Shown here: positions 53,356 through 64,000 of the stretch, piece by piece
How positions within the stretch are numbered: the stretch's first letter is position 1
How the letters are laid out: every line of letters begins with the position of its first letter
NCBI GenBank assembly: GCA_947475735.1
Contig: CANJLQ010000001.1
Span: 248,001-312,000 of the forward strand
Source: Caulobacteraceae bacterium
GTDB taxonomy: Bacteria; Pseudomonadota; Alphaproteobacteria; Caulobacterales; Caulobacteraceae
Length of the DNA: 64,000 nucleotides
Direction: 5' to 3'
Notes under the pieces: generated by a model
Database searches by the model: none
What the model was told of the DNA's origin: nothing
What the model saw: the letters and a program-made list of their open reading frames with translations, nothing else
Made by a program: the position numbers and the translations under genes

Positions 53356-54324
53356 CTACGGCCGGCTCGCCATCCCCAGCTTCACCGGCTTGGCCTCTTC
53401 GGCGAATTCCCCGCGCTTGACCCCCCACAAGAGGATGATCGGCGCGGCGACATAGACCGAGGAATAGGTGCCGATGATGATGCCCGCCATCAGGGCGATC
53501 GAGAAGCCGTACAGGGCCACCCCGCCGAACACCGCCAGCGCCGCCAGCACCATGATCGCCGTCACACCGGTGATGATGGTTCGCGACAGGGTCTCGTTGA
53601 TCGACAGGTCGATCACGTCGCGCAGGGGCATGGTCTTGTACTTGCGCAGATTCTCGCGGAGGCGGTCGAACACCACGACGGTGTCGTTCATCGAATAGCC
53701 GATGACCGTCAGGATGGCGGCGACCATGTTCAGGTTGAACTCCAGCCGGAACAGCACGATCAGGCCGAACACCAGGATCACGTCGTGCATCAGCCCGGCC
53801 ACGGCGCCGAAGCCGAACTGCGGCTCGAACCGGAACCAGATGTAGGCGAACATCAGCACGATGGCCGCGCCCAGCGCCAGCAGACCCGAGGTGAACAGTT
53901 CGCCCGAGACCTTGGAGCCCACGACGCTGACGCCGGAATAGGTCACCGCGCCGACGTCGGCCGTGATGGCCTGCTGCACCTGCTGAACCACATTGGCCTG
54001 CGCCTGGCCCTCCGGGATCTGGAAGCGCAGGATGGCGCTGGAATCGTCGTCGATCCCCTGCACCCCGACGTCACCCATGCCCAGGCCGTCAACGGCGGTG
54101 CGGACCTCTTCCAGATCCAGCGGCCGCCCGTCCGAGGTGGTCAGCTCCATCGCCGCCCCGCCCCGAAAGTCGATGCCCAGCACCATGCCGGGATAGACGA
54201 CGCTGATGATCGAGGCGATGCACAGCACCGCCGACAGCGCGCCGAACAGCTTGGCGAATTTGACGAACTTCAGGTTCGTCTTGATCGGAATGATCTTGAT
54301 CAGGGGCCACCAGCTCATCGCCAT
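53356..54324 (-). CDS. secF: Protein translocase subunit SecF
   Basis: 322 residues, six transmembrane helices, RND-fold partner of SecD that drives late steps of Sec export. Marker blocks: VYPGMVLGIDFRGGAAMEL, IGYSMNDTVVVFDRLREN and NETLSRTIITG. ATG 54324 overlaps the secD stop by one base; a GTG at 54327 is possible. Confidence 0.96.
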   Translation of the reverse strand: MAMSWWPLIKIIPIKTNLKFVKFAKLFGALSAVLCIASIISVVYPGMVLGIDFRGGAAMELTTSDGRPLDLEEVRTAVDGLGMGDVGVQGIDDDSSAILRFQIPEGQAQANVVQQVQQAITADVGAVTYSGVSVVGSKVSGELFTSGLLALGAAIVLMFAYIWFRFEPQFGFGAVAGLMHDVILVFGLIVLFRLEFNLNMVAAILTVIGYSMNDTVVVFDRLRENLRKYKTMPLRDVIDLSINETLSRTIITGVTAIMVLAALAVFGGVALYGFSIALMAGIIIGTYSSVYVAAPIILLWGVKRGEFAEEAKPVKLGMASRP

Positions 54325-55916
54325 CACTCCGCGATCGGCAGTTTCTTGGGCCGGCGCACCTTCAGCCAGTAGGCCAGCAGCACCTGGGCCACCAGCACGG
54401 CCGAGAACACCGAGGTGAACACGCCGATGGTCAGGGTCCAGGCGAAGCCGCGCACCGGCCCGGCCCCGAAGATGAACATGATCATGGCCGCCACCAGGGT
54501 CGTCACGTTGGCGTCCAGGATGGTGCCCCAGGCCTTGTTGAAGCCGGCGTCCATCGAGGCGATGACGGAGCGTCCCGCCCGCGCCTCGTCGCGCATTCGT
54601 TCATAGATCAGCACATTGGCGTCCACCGCCACCGCGAAGGTCAGGATCAGACCGGCGATACCCGGCAGGGTCAATGTCGCCTGGGTCATCGACATGGCCG
54701 CCACGATCAGCAGGCCGTTCAGCAACAGGCCCAGCACCGACACGCCCCCGAACAGGAAGCCATAGGACAGGATCATGAAGGCGATGATGATGACGAAGGC
54801 GATCGCGGTCGACAGGGCCCCGGCCGCCACGGCATCGGCCCCCAGTTCGGCCGTCACGACGCGGCGCTCCTCCACCGACAGCGGCGCGGGCAGCGCGCCG
54901 CCGTTCAGCAGATTGACCAGTTCGGCCGCGCTCTCGATCGAGAAGCTGCCGGTGATCTGGCCCGTGCCGCCCGTGATCGCGCCCTGGATCGTCGGAGCCG
55001 AGATGACCCGTCCATCCAGGATGATGGCGAAGGGCAGGCCGATGTTCTGGGCCGTCGTCTCGCCGAAGCGACGCGCGCCCTGGCCGTCGAAACGGAAGTC
55101 GATCGCCGGGCGGCCGCTCTGGTCCGCCCCCACGCTGGCCCGCGTCAGGTTCTCGCCCGAGACGAGGATCCGCTTCTTGACCAGATACGGTGTGCCCGTC
55201 TCATCCTGCAGCACCTCGGCGTCCGGCGGGATCAGGCCGGTCTGAAGGGCCTGGGCCTGGTTCTGCACATCGACCATCTGGAAGGTCAGCTGGGCGGTCT
55301 GGCCGATGACCCGCTCCAGAGCCGCCGGATCGCTCTCGCCCGGTGCCTGGACCACGATCCGGTTGGCGCCCTGGCGGGTGATCGACGGCTCGCGGGTGCC
55401 GAGCGAATCGATCCGGCGGCGGACCACCTCGATCGACTGGTCGACGGCCTGCGAGGCCATGCCGTTCCAGGCCACGTCGGTGAAGGCCAGCCGCACGCGG
55501 TCCGAGCCGACGCGCTGGGCCTGGCGATCCGCCTGCCCGTTCGGGCCCGGCGCGCCGGCGACCAGCTGCAGCGCCTCGAAGGCGGCATCCTGTTGCGCCG
55601 CGCTGGCCAGGGTGACGAGGGCCCCGCGTTCTTCGCGGGCGATCGCCGTCGTGGCCACACCGTCTTCGCGCAGGGCGACCCGGACGTCCTCCAGCAGATT
55701 GGTGACGCGCTTCTCGCGCATCTCTGCCGTGTCGACCTCGAGCAGCAGATAGGAGCCGCCGCGCAGGTCCAGACCCAGGTTCAGCGTGCCCTTGGGCAGG
55801 AAGCCCGGCAGGGCCTCGCGCTGGGCGGCGCTCAGCATGTTCGGCACGGCGAACAGCAGACCGAACACCACCGACAGGGCGACGAGGATGACCTTCCAGC
55901 GCGACAGCTGAATCAT
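54324..55916 (-). CDS. secD: Protein translocase subunit SecD
   Basis: 530 residues. N-terminal helix followed by LNLGLDLRGGSYLLLEVD, periplasmic P1 domain, then the membrane bundle with LPGIAGLILTFAVAVDANVL and YERMRDEARAG. Couples to secF. Confidence 0.96.
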   Translation of the reverse strand: MIQLSRWKVILVALSVVFGLLFAVPNMLSAAQREALPGFLPKGTLNLGLDLRGGSYLLLEVDTAEMREKRVTNLLEDVRVALREDGVATTAIAREERGALVTLASAAQQDAAFEALQLVAGAPGPNGQADRQAQRVGSDRVRLAFTDVAWNGMASQAVDQSIEVVRRRIDSLGTREPSITRQGANRIVVQAPGESDPAALERVIGQTAQLTFQMVDVQNQAQALQTGLIPPDAEVLQDETGTPYLVKKRILVSGENLTRASVGADQSGRPAIDFRFDGQGARRFGETTAQNIGLPFAIILDGRVISAPTIQGAITGGTGQITGSFSIESAAELVNLLNGGALPAPLSVEERRVVTAELGADAVAAGALSTAIAFVIIIAFMILSYGFLFGGVSVLGLLLNGLLIVAAMSMTQATLTLPGIAGLILTFAVAVDANVLIYERMRDEARAGRSVIASMDAGFNKAWGTILDANVTTLVAAMIMFIFGAGPVRGFAWTLTIGVFTSVFSAVLVAQVLLAYWLKVRRPKKLPIAE

Positions 55917-55948
55917 GGACGGGGGTTCCGGTTCAGCGAACGAGCGGA

Positions 55949-56275
55949 TCAGGCCTTGGCGGGCTTGGAATCGTTGGCCGCGATGGCCGTGCGGTTGCGG
56001 ACCTCGGCGATCATGCCCTTGACCACCCGCACGTTGACCGATGGGGCGATCTCGACGTTGACCTCGGCGTCCTCGACGCGGGTCACCTTGCCGATCAGGC
56101 CCGACGACAGGACGATCACGTCACCGCGCTTGACCGCCGCGATCAGCGCCTGATGCTCCTTGGCGCGCTTCTGCTGGGGCCGGATCAGCAGGAAGTAGAA
56201 CAGCACGAAGATGGCGACGAACGGCAGGAACTGCACGATCAGGGCGACGACGCCGCCGTCAGCGGAGGGGTTCAT
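55949..56275 (-). CDS. yajC: Preprotein translocase subunit YajC
   Basis: 108 residues from ATG 56275. One transmembrane helix ending in FYFLLIRPQQKRAKEHQ, the YajC hallmark, then KRGDVIVLSSGLIGKV. First gene of the yajC-secD-secF operon. The frame open to 56455 runs through a repeat element and is not coding. Confidence 0.94.
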   Translation of the reverse strand: MNPSADGGVVALIVQFLPFVAIFVLFYFLLIRPQQKRAKEHQALIAAVKRGDVIVLSSGLIGKVTRVEDAEVNVEIAPSVNVRVVKGMIAEVRNRTAIAANDSKPAKA

Positions 56276-56366
56276 GGTCTCTATCCCGACAGGAGGGCAG
56301 GCCTCGTCGGGCGCCCATTGAAAACGAGGCGCGATACCTAGGGCCGAGCGTAACGGGATGCAACGT

Positions 56367-56519
56367 TCTCCCTCCCCTTTATGGGGAGGGACCGCGAGCC
56401 CTTGCGAGCGCGGATGGGGTCGTGTCGTCCAAGCGCCAGGCCCGTTCGGCCCCACCCGGCTTTGCCCCGGGTCAGGTCCGGGGCTCAGCGTCCCTCTCCA
56501 TGAAGGGGAGGGAGAGGGT
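56367..56519. repeat. Palindromic repeat, family 3, copy D
   Basis: Outer hairpins TCCCTCCCC-TTTAT-GGGGAGGGA (56369-56391) and CCCTCTCC-atgaa-GGGGAGGG near 56492-56512 bracket a GC-rich centre. Its right edge adjoins the stop of the LytM-domain gene; its left edge lies upstream of yajC. A single hairpin of the same family occurs at 61009-61035. Confidence 0.75.
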
Positions 56520-57574
56520 TATCGCGGAAGCACCGTCACCGGATCGATCGCCACCGGCTCGTCGCCCTGCATGCGCCGCGTCTCGAAGTGGATCGAGGGC
56601 CGTCCGTCACCCGCCGTCAGTCCCACCGTGCCGATCTGCTGGCCCGCACGGACGTCCTGGTTGTCGTCGACCGTGGCCGAGCCGAGGTGACCATAGACCG
56701 TGCGCCAGCCGTCGCGGTGCACGATCAGGACCGTCAGCCCCTGCCCCACCAGATCGTCACCGACATAGGCCACCCGTCCGTCGGCGGCCGCGACCACGCT
56801 CGCGCCTGCCGGCGCCCCGATGTTGATGCCGTTATTGCGTTCGCCCAGGCCCACGGGCCCGAACCGCCGCACAATCTCTCCGCGCACGGGCCATTGCAGG
56901 GCCACCGATCCGGCGGCGGCTGAGCCCGTCTGTCCGCGGGACGCCGGCTGGCGCGGCGGTGGCGGCAGGGCGGCGTTGCCCGAGGGCGGCGGGGGCGGTG
57001 GCGGCGCGACACCGCTGTTCGGCACCAGCACGCCGACCGGCGTCGGGCCGGTCGCATAGGGGTCCGAGCCCGTGTCGATGGCGCTGTCGGGCAGGATGAT
57101 GGACTGGCCCTGGGTGATCGCGCCGCGCGGGCCCAGGCCGTTCAGGTCGATCAGGGTCTGGACCGGTGTCTGGAAGCGGCGGCCGACGCCCGAGATCGTA
57201 TCGCCCGGCTGGATCACATAGGCCGCGCCCGCGGTCACCGTCGCCGGCGCGCTGGGCGGCACATAGGCGGGCGGGGGCGGCGCATAGGCCGGCGGGGGCG
57301 CATAGGTCGAGCCACCTCCCGGGGGCGGCAGCGCCCCGCCCTCGATCCGCTCGACGGGGGCCGTCGCGGGCGGTGGCGACTCATAGGGCGGCGGCGCGGG
57401 CTGATTGCCATAGGCCGGCGCCGGATAGCCCGGCTGCACCGGCGCGGCACCCGAGCCATAGCCCGGCATCGGACGCGTCGAATACCGGGGCGCTTCCGGA
57501 TAGCTGACGCACGCCGTCGCCGTCATGCCGAGCAGGGCGATCGCGCCCGCCCTGATCCATTGTCCGAGAGCCAT
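56519..57574 (-). CDS. LysM-LytM domain lipoprotein (NlpD-like)
   Basis: 351 residues from ATG 57574. Lipobox TATAC (Cys about 22), a Pro/Ala-rich low-complexity stretch, one LysM domain (YVIQPGDTISGVGRRFQTPV), a second Pro-rich linker and a C-terminal LytM domain (about 235-351). The catalytic residues are degenerate: GINIGAP replaces the metal-binding HxGxD, as in NlpD, so it probably activates cell-wall amidases rather than cutting peptidoglycan itself. The serS-surE-pcm-nlpD order is conserved in many proteobacteria. Confidence 0.87.
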   Translation of the reverse strand: MALGQWIRAGAIALLGMTATACVSYPEAPRYSTRPMPGYGSGAAPVQPGYPAPAYGNQPAPPPYESPPPATAPVERIEGGALPPPGGGSTYAPPPAYAPPPPAYVPPSAPATVTAGAAYVIQPGDTISGVGRRFQTPVQTLIDLNGLGPRGAITQGQSIILPDSAIDTGSDPYATGPTPVGVLVPNSGVAPPPPPPPSGNAALPPPPRQPASRGQTGSAAAGSVALQWPVRGEIVRRFGPVGLGERNNGINIGAPAGASVVAAADGRVAYVGDDLVGQGLTVLIVHRDGWRTVYGHLGSATVDDNQDVRAGQQIGTVGLTAGDGRPSIHFETRRMQGDEPVAIDPVTVLPR

Positions 57575-57690
57575 CCGCCCCTCCTGTTTCCACGCCCCGA
57601 GTCGAGGTCCAGCCATACCGCCAAACCGCGCGAAAGTGGGGCGGAAAGGTTAATGGCGAGGGAGGACGCGCGTCGGCGGCGGCCCGCCCC

Positions 57691-57711
57691 CTGATCCCTG
57701 ATCCCTGATCC
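57691..57711. repeat. Heptamer tandem repeat CTGATCC x3
   Basis: Three exact head-to-tail copies of CTGATCC in the 144-bp gap between the pcm stop and the LytM-factor gene start. A short simple-sequence repeat that could vary in copy number. Confidence 0.85.
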
Positions 57712-57718
57712 CTCTCCC

Positions 57719-58363
57719 CTACCCCTCCTTCGCCGTCCCCTCGACCAAGGGCACGAACCGGACCTCGCAAAGGCTCTCGCGCCGGAACGATCCGTCTTCC
57801 TGGCCGACGTAGCGATGCAGCATCTGGACCGAGGTCCGCCCCACCGGCGCGACCAGCACCCCGCCGGGCTTCAGCTGTTTCAGCAGTTCCGTCGGTTCGG
57901 TCGGCGAGGCGGCGGTGACCATGATCCGATCGAACGGCGCCTGGTCCGGCCAGCCCAGCCCGCCGTCGGAATGTTTGGTGATGACGTTGTCGATCCCCAG
58001 CGTCTTCAGCTTGGCCTCGGCCTCGACCATCAGGCTGCGATACCGTTCGACGGAGTAGACGTAGCGCGCCAGCCGGCTCAGGACCGCGCACTGGTACCCG
58101 CTGCCTGTGCCGATCTCCAGCACGCGGTGGCGCGGTTCGACCATCAGGGCCTGGGTCATCAGGCCGACGATATAGGGCTGGCTGATCGTCTGGGCGCAGT
58201 CGATCGGCAGGGCCTGATCCTCCCACGCCTGGTCGAGGAATTTCTCGTGCACGAACACGGCGCGGTCGATGGATTCCATCGCCGCCAGCACGCGCGGGTC
58301 CGTGACCCCCTGCTGGCGCAAGGACAGGATCAGGCGGCCGGCGCGGTCGTCGCGCAAATTCAC
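57719..58363 (-). CDS. pcm: Protein-L-isoaspartate O-methyltransferase
   Basis: 214 residues. SAM motif VLEIGTGSGYQCAVLSRLA and the preceding QTISQPYIVGLMTQ are typical; repairs isoaspartyl residues in aged proteins. The best start is GTG at 58363 (VNLRDDRAGRL); the longer frame runs into palindromic repeat B, which lies just upstream. Confidence 0.94.
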   Translation of the reverse strand: MNLRDDRAGRLILSLRQQGVTDPRVLAAMESIDRAVFVHEKFLDQAWEDQALPIDCAQTISQPYIVGLMTQALMVEPRHRVLEIGTGSGYQCAVLSRLARYVYSVERYRSLMVEAEAKLKTLGIDNVITKHSDGGLGWPDQAPFDRIMVTAASPTEPTELLKQLKPGGVLVAPVGRTSVQMLHRYVGQEDGSFRRESLCEVRFVPLVEGTAKEG

Positions 58364-58369
58364 AGCGAA

Positions 58370-58502
58370 AATCCTCCCCCGTTGGGGGAGGTGGATGCGC
58401 AGCGAAGCGAAGCAGACGGAGGGGGCTCGCAACGCACGCAGGCATGCGCGGCCGCCCCCCTCCACCGCTTCGCGGTCCCCCTCCCCCTACGGGTGAGGAT
58501 CA
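58370..58502. repeat. Palindromic repeat element, family 1, copy B
   Basis: Same layout as 1363-1494: left hairpin CCTCCCCC-gtt-GGGGGAGG, inner GGAGGGGGC and GCCCCCCTCC arms, and right hairpin with TACGGGTGAGG. It separates surE from pcm within one operon, and its right end supplies the surE stop codon (TGA, on the minus strand). Confidence 0.85.
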
Positions 58503-59288
58503 CGACGCCATTTCCTTAGGCGGCACGCCGCCAAGGATGCCCTTCAGATCGTGCACGCTCTCGCGGTGCGTCAGATCGATGTGCAGGGGCGTGACCGAGA
58601 TCTTGCCGTCGTCCATGGCCCGCAGGTCGGTGCCCGGCGCGTGGTCCATCTTGGTCCCGCGAAAGCTCATCCAGTAGTAGTCGCGTCCGCGCATATCGGT
58701 GCGCTTGACCGCGTGCATCTCTCCGGCCTGACGAAAGCCCTGCACCGTCACCTCGACCTCGGTCACGGCCTCGGGGGCGCGGGCGGGGAAGTTCAGGTTC
58801 ATCACCACGCCCTCGTTCCACGGCTGGGCCAGCAGGCGGCTGATGATGGCCGGCGCGAAGGCTTCCGCCGTCTCCCAGTGGGCCGTGACCTCATCGTGGA
58901 ACCGCTCCAGGCTCTGGCTGAGCGCGATGGAGCGGATGCCGAACGCCATGCCCTGCAAGGCCCCCGCCACGGTGCCGGAATACGAACAGTCCTCGCCGAC
59001 GTTATGCCCCCGGTTGACGCCGCTCAGCACCAGGTCGGGCTTCTCCGGCATCAGGTCGTTGACCGCCAGCACGACACAGTCCGTCGGCGTCCCCGTCACC
59101 GCGAACCGCCGCTCGCCGAACCGGTTGACCCGCAGCGGCTCGGTCAGGGTGATCCCCCGCCCCTTGCCCGACTGCTCCTCCTGCGGGGCCACCACCCACA
59201 CGTCATCCGACAGGGTCCGCGCGATGCGCTCCAGGCAGGCCAGCCCCTCGGCCTCGATCCCGTCGTCGTTGGTCAGGAGGATTCTCAT
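58500..59288 (-). CDS. surE: 5'/3'-nucleotidase SurE
   Basis: 262 residues. N-terminal [16 protein letters not shown] with the metal-binding Asp pair, then [14 protein letters not shown] and [15 protein letters not shown] are the SurE blocks. Dephosphorylates nucleoside monophosphates in the stationary phase. ATG 59288; the extension to 59372 is repeat sequence. Confidence 0.95.
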   Translation of the reverse strand: MRILLTNDDGIEAEGLACLERIARTLSDDVWVVAPQEEQSGKGRGITLTEPLRVNRFGERRFAVTGTPTDCVVLAVNDLMPEKPDLVLSGVNRGHNVGEDCSYSGTVAGALQGMAFGIRSIALSQSLERFHDEVTAHWETAEAFAPAIISRLLAQPWNEGVVMNLNFPARAPEAVTEVEVTVQGFRQAGEMHAVKRTDMRGRDYYWMSFRGTKMDHAPGTDLRAMDDGKISVTPLHIDLTHRESVHDLKGILGGVPPKEMAS

Positions 59289-59290
59289 CA

Positions 59291-59426
59291 AATCTCCCCC
59301 CCTTGGAGGGAGACAGGCGTGCGCAGCACGCCAGAGGGGGGCCCGTCCGAGCAAACGCGGTCCAATCCGCACGCGCGGCTGGCCCCCTCCACCGCTTCGC
59401 GGTCCCCCTCCCCCAACGGGGGAGGA

Positions 59427-59429
<3 letters not shown>
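59291..59429. repeat. Palindromic repeat element, family 1, copy C
   Basis: Right part nearly identical to copies A and B (CCCCCTCCACCGCTTCGCGG, then CCCTCCCCCAACGGGGGAGG). The left hairpin is changed: CTCCCCCCTTGGAGGGAG. It lies between surE and serS and supplies the serS stop codon (TAA, on the minus strand). Confidence 0.85.
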
Positions 59430-61357
<1,928 letters not shown>

Positions 61358-61358
61358 G

Positions 61359-63248
61359 ATGGACGTAGCTGTCCGGCCCGTTCGGGTCGCCCTGGTCGGC
61401 AATCCCAACTCGGGCAAGACCGCCCTGTTCAACGCCCTCACCGGGGCCCACCAGAAGGTCGCCAACTACGCCGGCGTCACGGTCGAGCGAAAGGAAGGCC
61501 GCGTCCAAGGCACCTCCGGCCGCTCCATCGCCCTGCTGGACCTGCCGGGCACCTACTCCCTGCGCGCCCGCAGTCCGGACGAGGAGGTCACTCGCGACGC
61601 CGTCCTGGGCCGCCTGCAAGGCGAGGTGGCGCCCGACGTCATCGTCGCCGTCGCCGACGCCACCAACCTGCGACTGGTCCTACGCCTGATCCTGGAGCTG
61701 AAGGCCGAGGGCCGGCCGATGGTGCTGGCGCTCAACATGTTCGACATCGCCGAGCGCCAGGGCCTGCGGATCGACCTCGAGCGCCTGTCCGCCAGCCTGG
61801 GCGTGCCGGTCATCACCACCACGGCGACCCGCAAGCGCGGCATTCCCGAGCTGGTGTCCGCTATCGAAGCCGCCGCCGCCCCAGCGTGGTCCGAAGCCCA
61901 TGACGGGGCATGGGTCGCTCCCGACGCCGCCGCCATCCGCGCCGCCCACGGCCACGCTGAGCAGATCATGCGCGAGTGCGTGCACCCGCCCGAGCGGCCC
62001 GATACCCTGACCGGCCGGATCGACGGCGTCCTGCTGCACCCCGTCGGCGGGCTGGTGATCCTGCTGGCCCTGCTGTTCGTCATGTTCCAGGCCGTCTTTG
62101 CCTGGGCCACGCCCGCCATGGACGGCATCGAGGCCGTGTTCGGCATCCTCGGCACCGGCGTCGCGGCGATCGTCCCCGACACCGGCGCCGTCTGGCCGCT
62201 GGTCCAGAGCCTGATCGTCGACGGCCTGATCGCCGGCGTCGGCGGGGTTCTGGTCTTCCTGCCCCAGATCCTCATCCTGTTCGCCTTCATTATCCTGCTG
62301 GAGGACCTGGGCTATATGGCGCGGGCGGCCTTCCTGATGGACCGGATCATGGGCGGCGCGGGTCTGCACGGCCGGGCCTTCATCCCCCTGTTGTCCAGCT
62401 TCGCCTGCGCCATTCCGGGCGTGATGGCCGCGCGTGTGATCGACGCCAAGCGCGACCGGCTGACCACCATCATGGTCGCGCCCCTGATGACCTGTTCGGC
62501 GCGCATCCCGGTCTACACCCTGATCATCGGGGCCTTCATTCCGCAGCAGACCGTGTGGGGCTTCGCCAGCCTGCAAGGCCTGGTCATGTTCGGCCTCTAC
62601 GCCAGCGGGATCGTCTCGGCGCTGGCGGTGTCCTTCGTCATCCGCAAGGTGTTGTGGCGCGGCGCGGTCGAGCCCTTCATGATGGAACTACCGGCCTACA
62701 AGCTGCCGGACGCGAAGAACGTGCTGTTCAATCTGTGGCTCCGGGCCAAGATCTTCATGCAGCGGGCAGCGCGGATCATCCTGCCCTTGATGATCCTGGT
62801 CTGGGCCGCCTCGACCTTCCCCTATCCGCCGGCGGGCGCGACCGGACCGGCCATCGACTATTCCTTCGCCGGCATGTTGGGTCAGGCGCTGGAGCCCGTC
62901 TTCGCCCCCATCGGCTTCAACTGGCAGATGGTCGTGGCCCTGATCCCCGGCATGGCCGCGCGAGAGGTGGCCGTGGCCGCGCTGGGCACCGTCTATGCCG
63001 TCGGCGACGCCGAGAGCGCCGGCAGTCTGCTGGGCCCGACCCTGGCGGCGCAGTGGTCGCTGGCGACGGGGCTGGCCTTCCTGGCGTGGTACGTCTTCGC
63101 GCCACAGTGCGTGGCCACGCTGGGCGTGGTCAAGCGCGAGCTGAACAGCTGGAAATGGATGTGGGTCATGGTCGTCTACATGTTCGCCCTTGCCTATCTG
63201 GCGGCCTTCGCGACCTACCGCGTGGCGGTGGCGCTGGGAGGCGGCTAA
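61359..63248 (+). CDS. feoB: Ferrous iron transporter FeoB
   Basis: 629 residues. N-terminal G-protein domain with G1 GNPNSGKTALFN (about 14-25), G3 DLPGTYSL and G4 LNMFD; the membrane part has two Gate-type halves (MARAAFLMDRIMGGAGLHG, PLMTCSARIPVYTLI). Starts 1 nt after feoA. No feoC follows. Shorter than E. coli FeoB (773) but within the range of the family. Confidence 0.95.
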   Translation: MDVAVRPVRVALVGNPNSGKTALFNALTGAHQKVANYAGVTVERKEGRVQGTSGRSIALLDLPGTYSLRARSPDEEVTRDAVLGRLQGEVAPDVIVAVADATNLRLVLRLILELKAEGRPMVLALNMFDIAERQGLRIDLERLSASLGVPVITTTATRKRGIPELVSAIEAAAAPAWSEAHDGAWVAPDAAAIRAAHGHAEQIMRECVHPPERPDTLTGRIDGVLLHPVGGLVILLALLFVMFQAVFAWATPAMDGIEAVFGILGTGVAAIVPDTGAVWPLVQSLIVDGLIAGVGGVLVFLPQILILFAFIILLEDLGYMARAAFLMDRIMGGAGLHGRAFIPLLSSFACAIPGVMAARVIDAKRDRLTTIMVAPLMTCSARIPVYTLIIGAFIPQQTVWGFASLQGLVMFGLYASGIVSALAVSFVIRKVLWRGAVEPFMMELPAYKLPDAKNVLFNLWLRAKIFMQRAARIILPLMILVWAASTFPYPPAGATGPAIDYSFAGMLGQALEPVFAPIGFNWQMVVALIPGMAAREVAVAALGTVYAVGDAESAGSLLGPTLAAQWSLATGLAFLAWYVFAPQCVATLGVVKRELNSWKWMWVMVVYMFALAYLAAFATYRVAVALGGG

Positions 63249-63257
63249 GGATCGGGC

Positions 63258-64000
63258 GTGCCCGCGCCCGTCCTGCTCGCCCTCCTCTTCGCCCTCCTGG
63301 GCCTGATCTTCGGCAGCTTCATCGCGGCCGTGACGGTCCGCATGCCCCGGGACGAGGATATCGTCTTCGGCCGGTCGCGCTGCATGAGCTGCGGCGAGAC
63401 GCTGAAGCCCTGGCACCTGGTCCCCGTGTTCAGTTGGCTGATCCAGCGCGGACGCTGCGCCCTGTGCGGGGCCGCCGTGTCGCCGCGCTATCTGTTGATC
63501 GAGTGCGGGGCCGCCGCGATCGGGGTGTGGGCCGCGCTGGCCGGGGCCGGCGACCTGACCTGGTCCATCGCCACGGCCGTCCTGGGGTGGCAGCTGCTGT
63601 TGATCGCCCTGATCGACGCGGAGAATTTCTGGCTGCCGGACGAACTGACCCTGCCGCTGATCGCCACCGGCCTGATCGCCGCCGCCGTGATCGCCTCGGG
63701 CTGGCCCGTGGATCAGATGATCGGCGCGGTTTTGGGCTTCGTCTCCCTTTGGCTGCTGGCGGAGGCGTACCGCCGGGTCCGGGGCCGTCAGGGCATGGGC
63801 TCGGGCGATCCGATCCTGTTCGGCGCAGTCGGGGCCTGGGTCGGATGGCAGGGGCTGCCGAGCACGCTGCTTTGGGCCTGCGCCGTCGGGTTCAGCGTCG
63901 TGCTGACCCTGCTCATCACGCGCCGGACCGTTAGCGCGACCGACCGCCTGCCCTTCGGGACCTTCCTGGCCATCGGGCTTTGGCTGACCTGGCTCTACGG
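63258..64000 (+). CDS. Prepilin peptidase (A24 family), 5' part
   Basis: Cut by the window end after 247 codons. GTG start 9 nt after feoB. N-terminal helix FALLGLIFGSFIAAVTVRMP, then two CxxC pairs (CMSCGETLKPWHLVPVFSWL and CALCGAAVSPRY) of the methyltransferase/zinc region, an LIDAENFWLPD first aspartate region and GMGSGDPILFG, the GxGD-type second aspartate. Cleaves and methylates type IV pilin or type II secretion pseudopilin leaders. Confidence 0.9.
   Translation, partial: MPAPVLLALLFALLGLIFGSFIAAVTVRMPRDEDIVFGRSRCMSCGETLKPWHLVPVFSWLIQRGRCALCGAAVSPRYLLIECGAAAIGVWAALAGAGDLTWSIATAVLGWQLLLIALIDAENFWLPDELTLPLIATGLIAAAVIASGWPVDQMIGAVLGFVSLWLLAEAYRRVRGRQGMGSGDPILFGAVGAWVGWQGLPSTLLWACAVGFSVVLTLLITRRTVSATDRLPFGTFLAIGLWLTWLY

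Overview
The window is high-GC DNA, densely packed with coding sequence on both strands. It carries no rRNA, tRNA, CRISPR array, transposase or prophage gene that I could find. It looks like a chromosomal segment of a Caulobacterales alphaproteobacterium, and the gene set resembles Brevundimonas or Caulobacter. The evidence is the co-occurrence of a SciP-type CtrA inhibitor beside flgE, a divergent fliX/flgI pair, a CheL/FlgJ-type rod protein, sigma54-like flagellar promoters, GTTC-N7-GTTC SOS boxes and an alphaproteobacterial DksA. The genus is an inference from gene content, not from a search.

Layout. 1-5.2 kb: the 3' end of a PhoD phosphatase, then a minus-strand cassette of two SGNH hydrolases, an MBOAT acyltransferase and a single-pass membrane protein, probably for O-acylation of an envelope glycan. 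5.2-6.2 kb: a secreted protein with two tandem repeats. 6.2-10.2 kb: two divergent gene pairs (CFA-like methyltransferase + DUF2177; FAD oxidoreductase + DUF1365), probably lipid modification. 10.2-18.5 kb: a two-subunit 3-oxoacid CoA-transferase with a 55-aa membrane protein between the subunits, an acidic unknown protein, mnmA, a hemerythrin protein, an S9 peptidase, an HxlR regulator and a divergent thioesterase. 18.5-26.1 kb: flagellar locus 1 (fliK-flgD-flgE-sciP on minus, flgK-flgL on plus). 26.2-28.9 kb: an SOS-boxed DNA-repair pair (radical SAM protein and a DUF4130-UdgX fusion). 28.9-37.6 kb: an Mla-type lipid transporter, radA, cvpA, purF, a VOC protein, an SDR and dksA. 37.8-41.0 kb: flagellar locus 2 (fliX divergent from flgI-flgJ/cheL-flbY-like) and a ParA-like ATPase. 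41.1-46.0 kb: a type II NADH dehydrogenase-like protein, a lipoprotein and SOS-boxed uvrA. 46-48.7 kb: three related membrane proteins. 48.8-53.2 kb: trmFO, a DUF2236 protein, a small phytoene-synthase-like protein, DUF998 and a PuuD-like membrane protein. 53.3-61 kb: secF-secD-yajC and the serS-surE-pcm-LytM-factor group. 61-64 kb: feoA-feoB and the 5' part of a prepilin peptidase.

The segment is mostly housekeeping and motility. The most distinctive material is non-coding or small: palindromic repeat elements that form the 3' ends of several genes, one of them apparently read through at the N-terminus of the DUF1365 protein; an inverted heptamer array after secF; SOS boxes; sigma54 promoters; a likely HxlR operator; and the small protein between the CoA-transferase subunits. 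Coordinates use my preferred start codons; where they differ from the longest open frame the reason is given.
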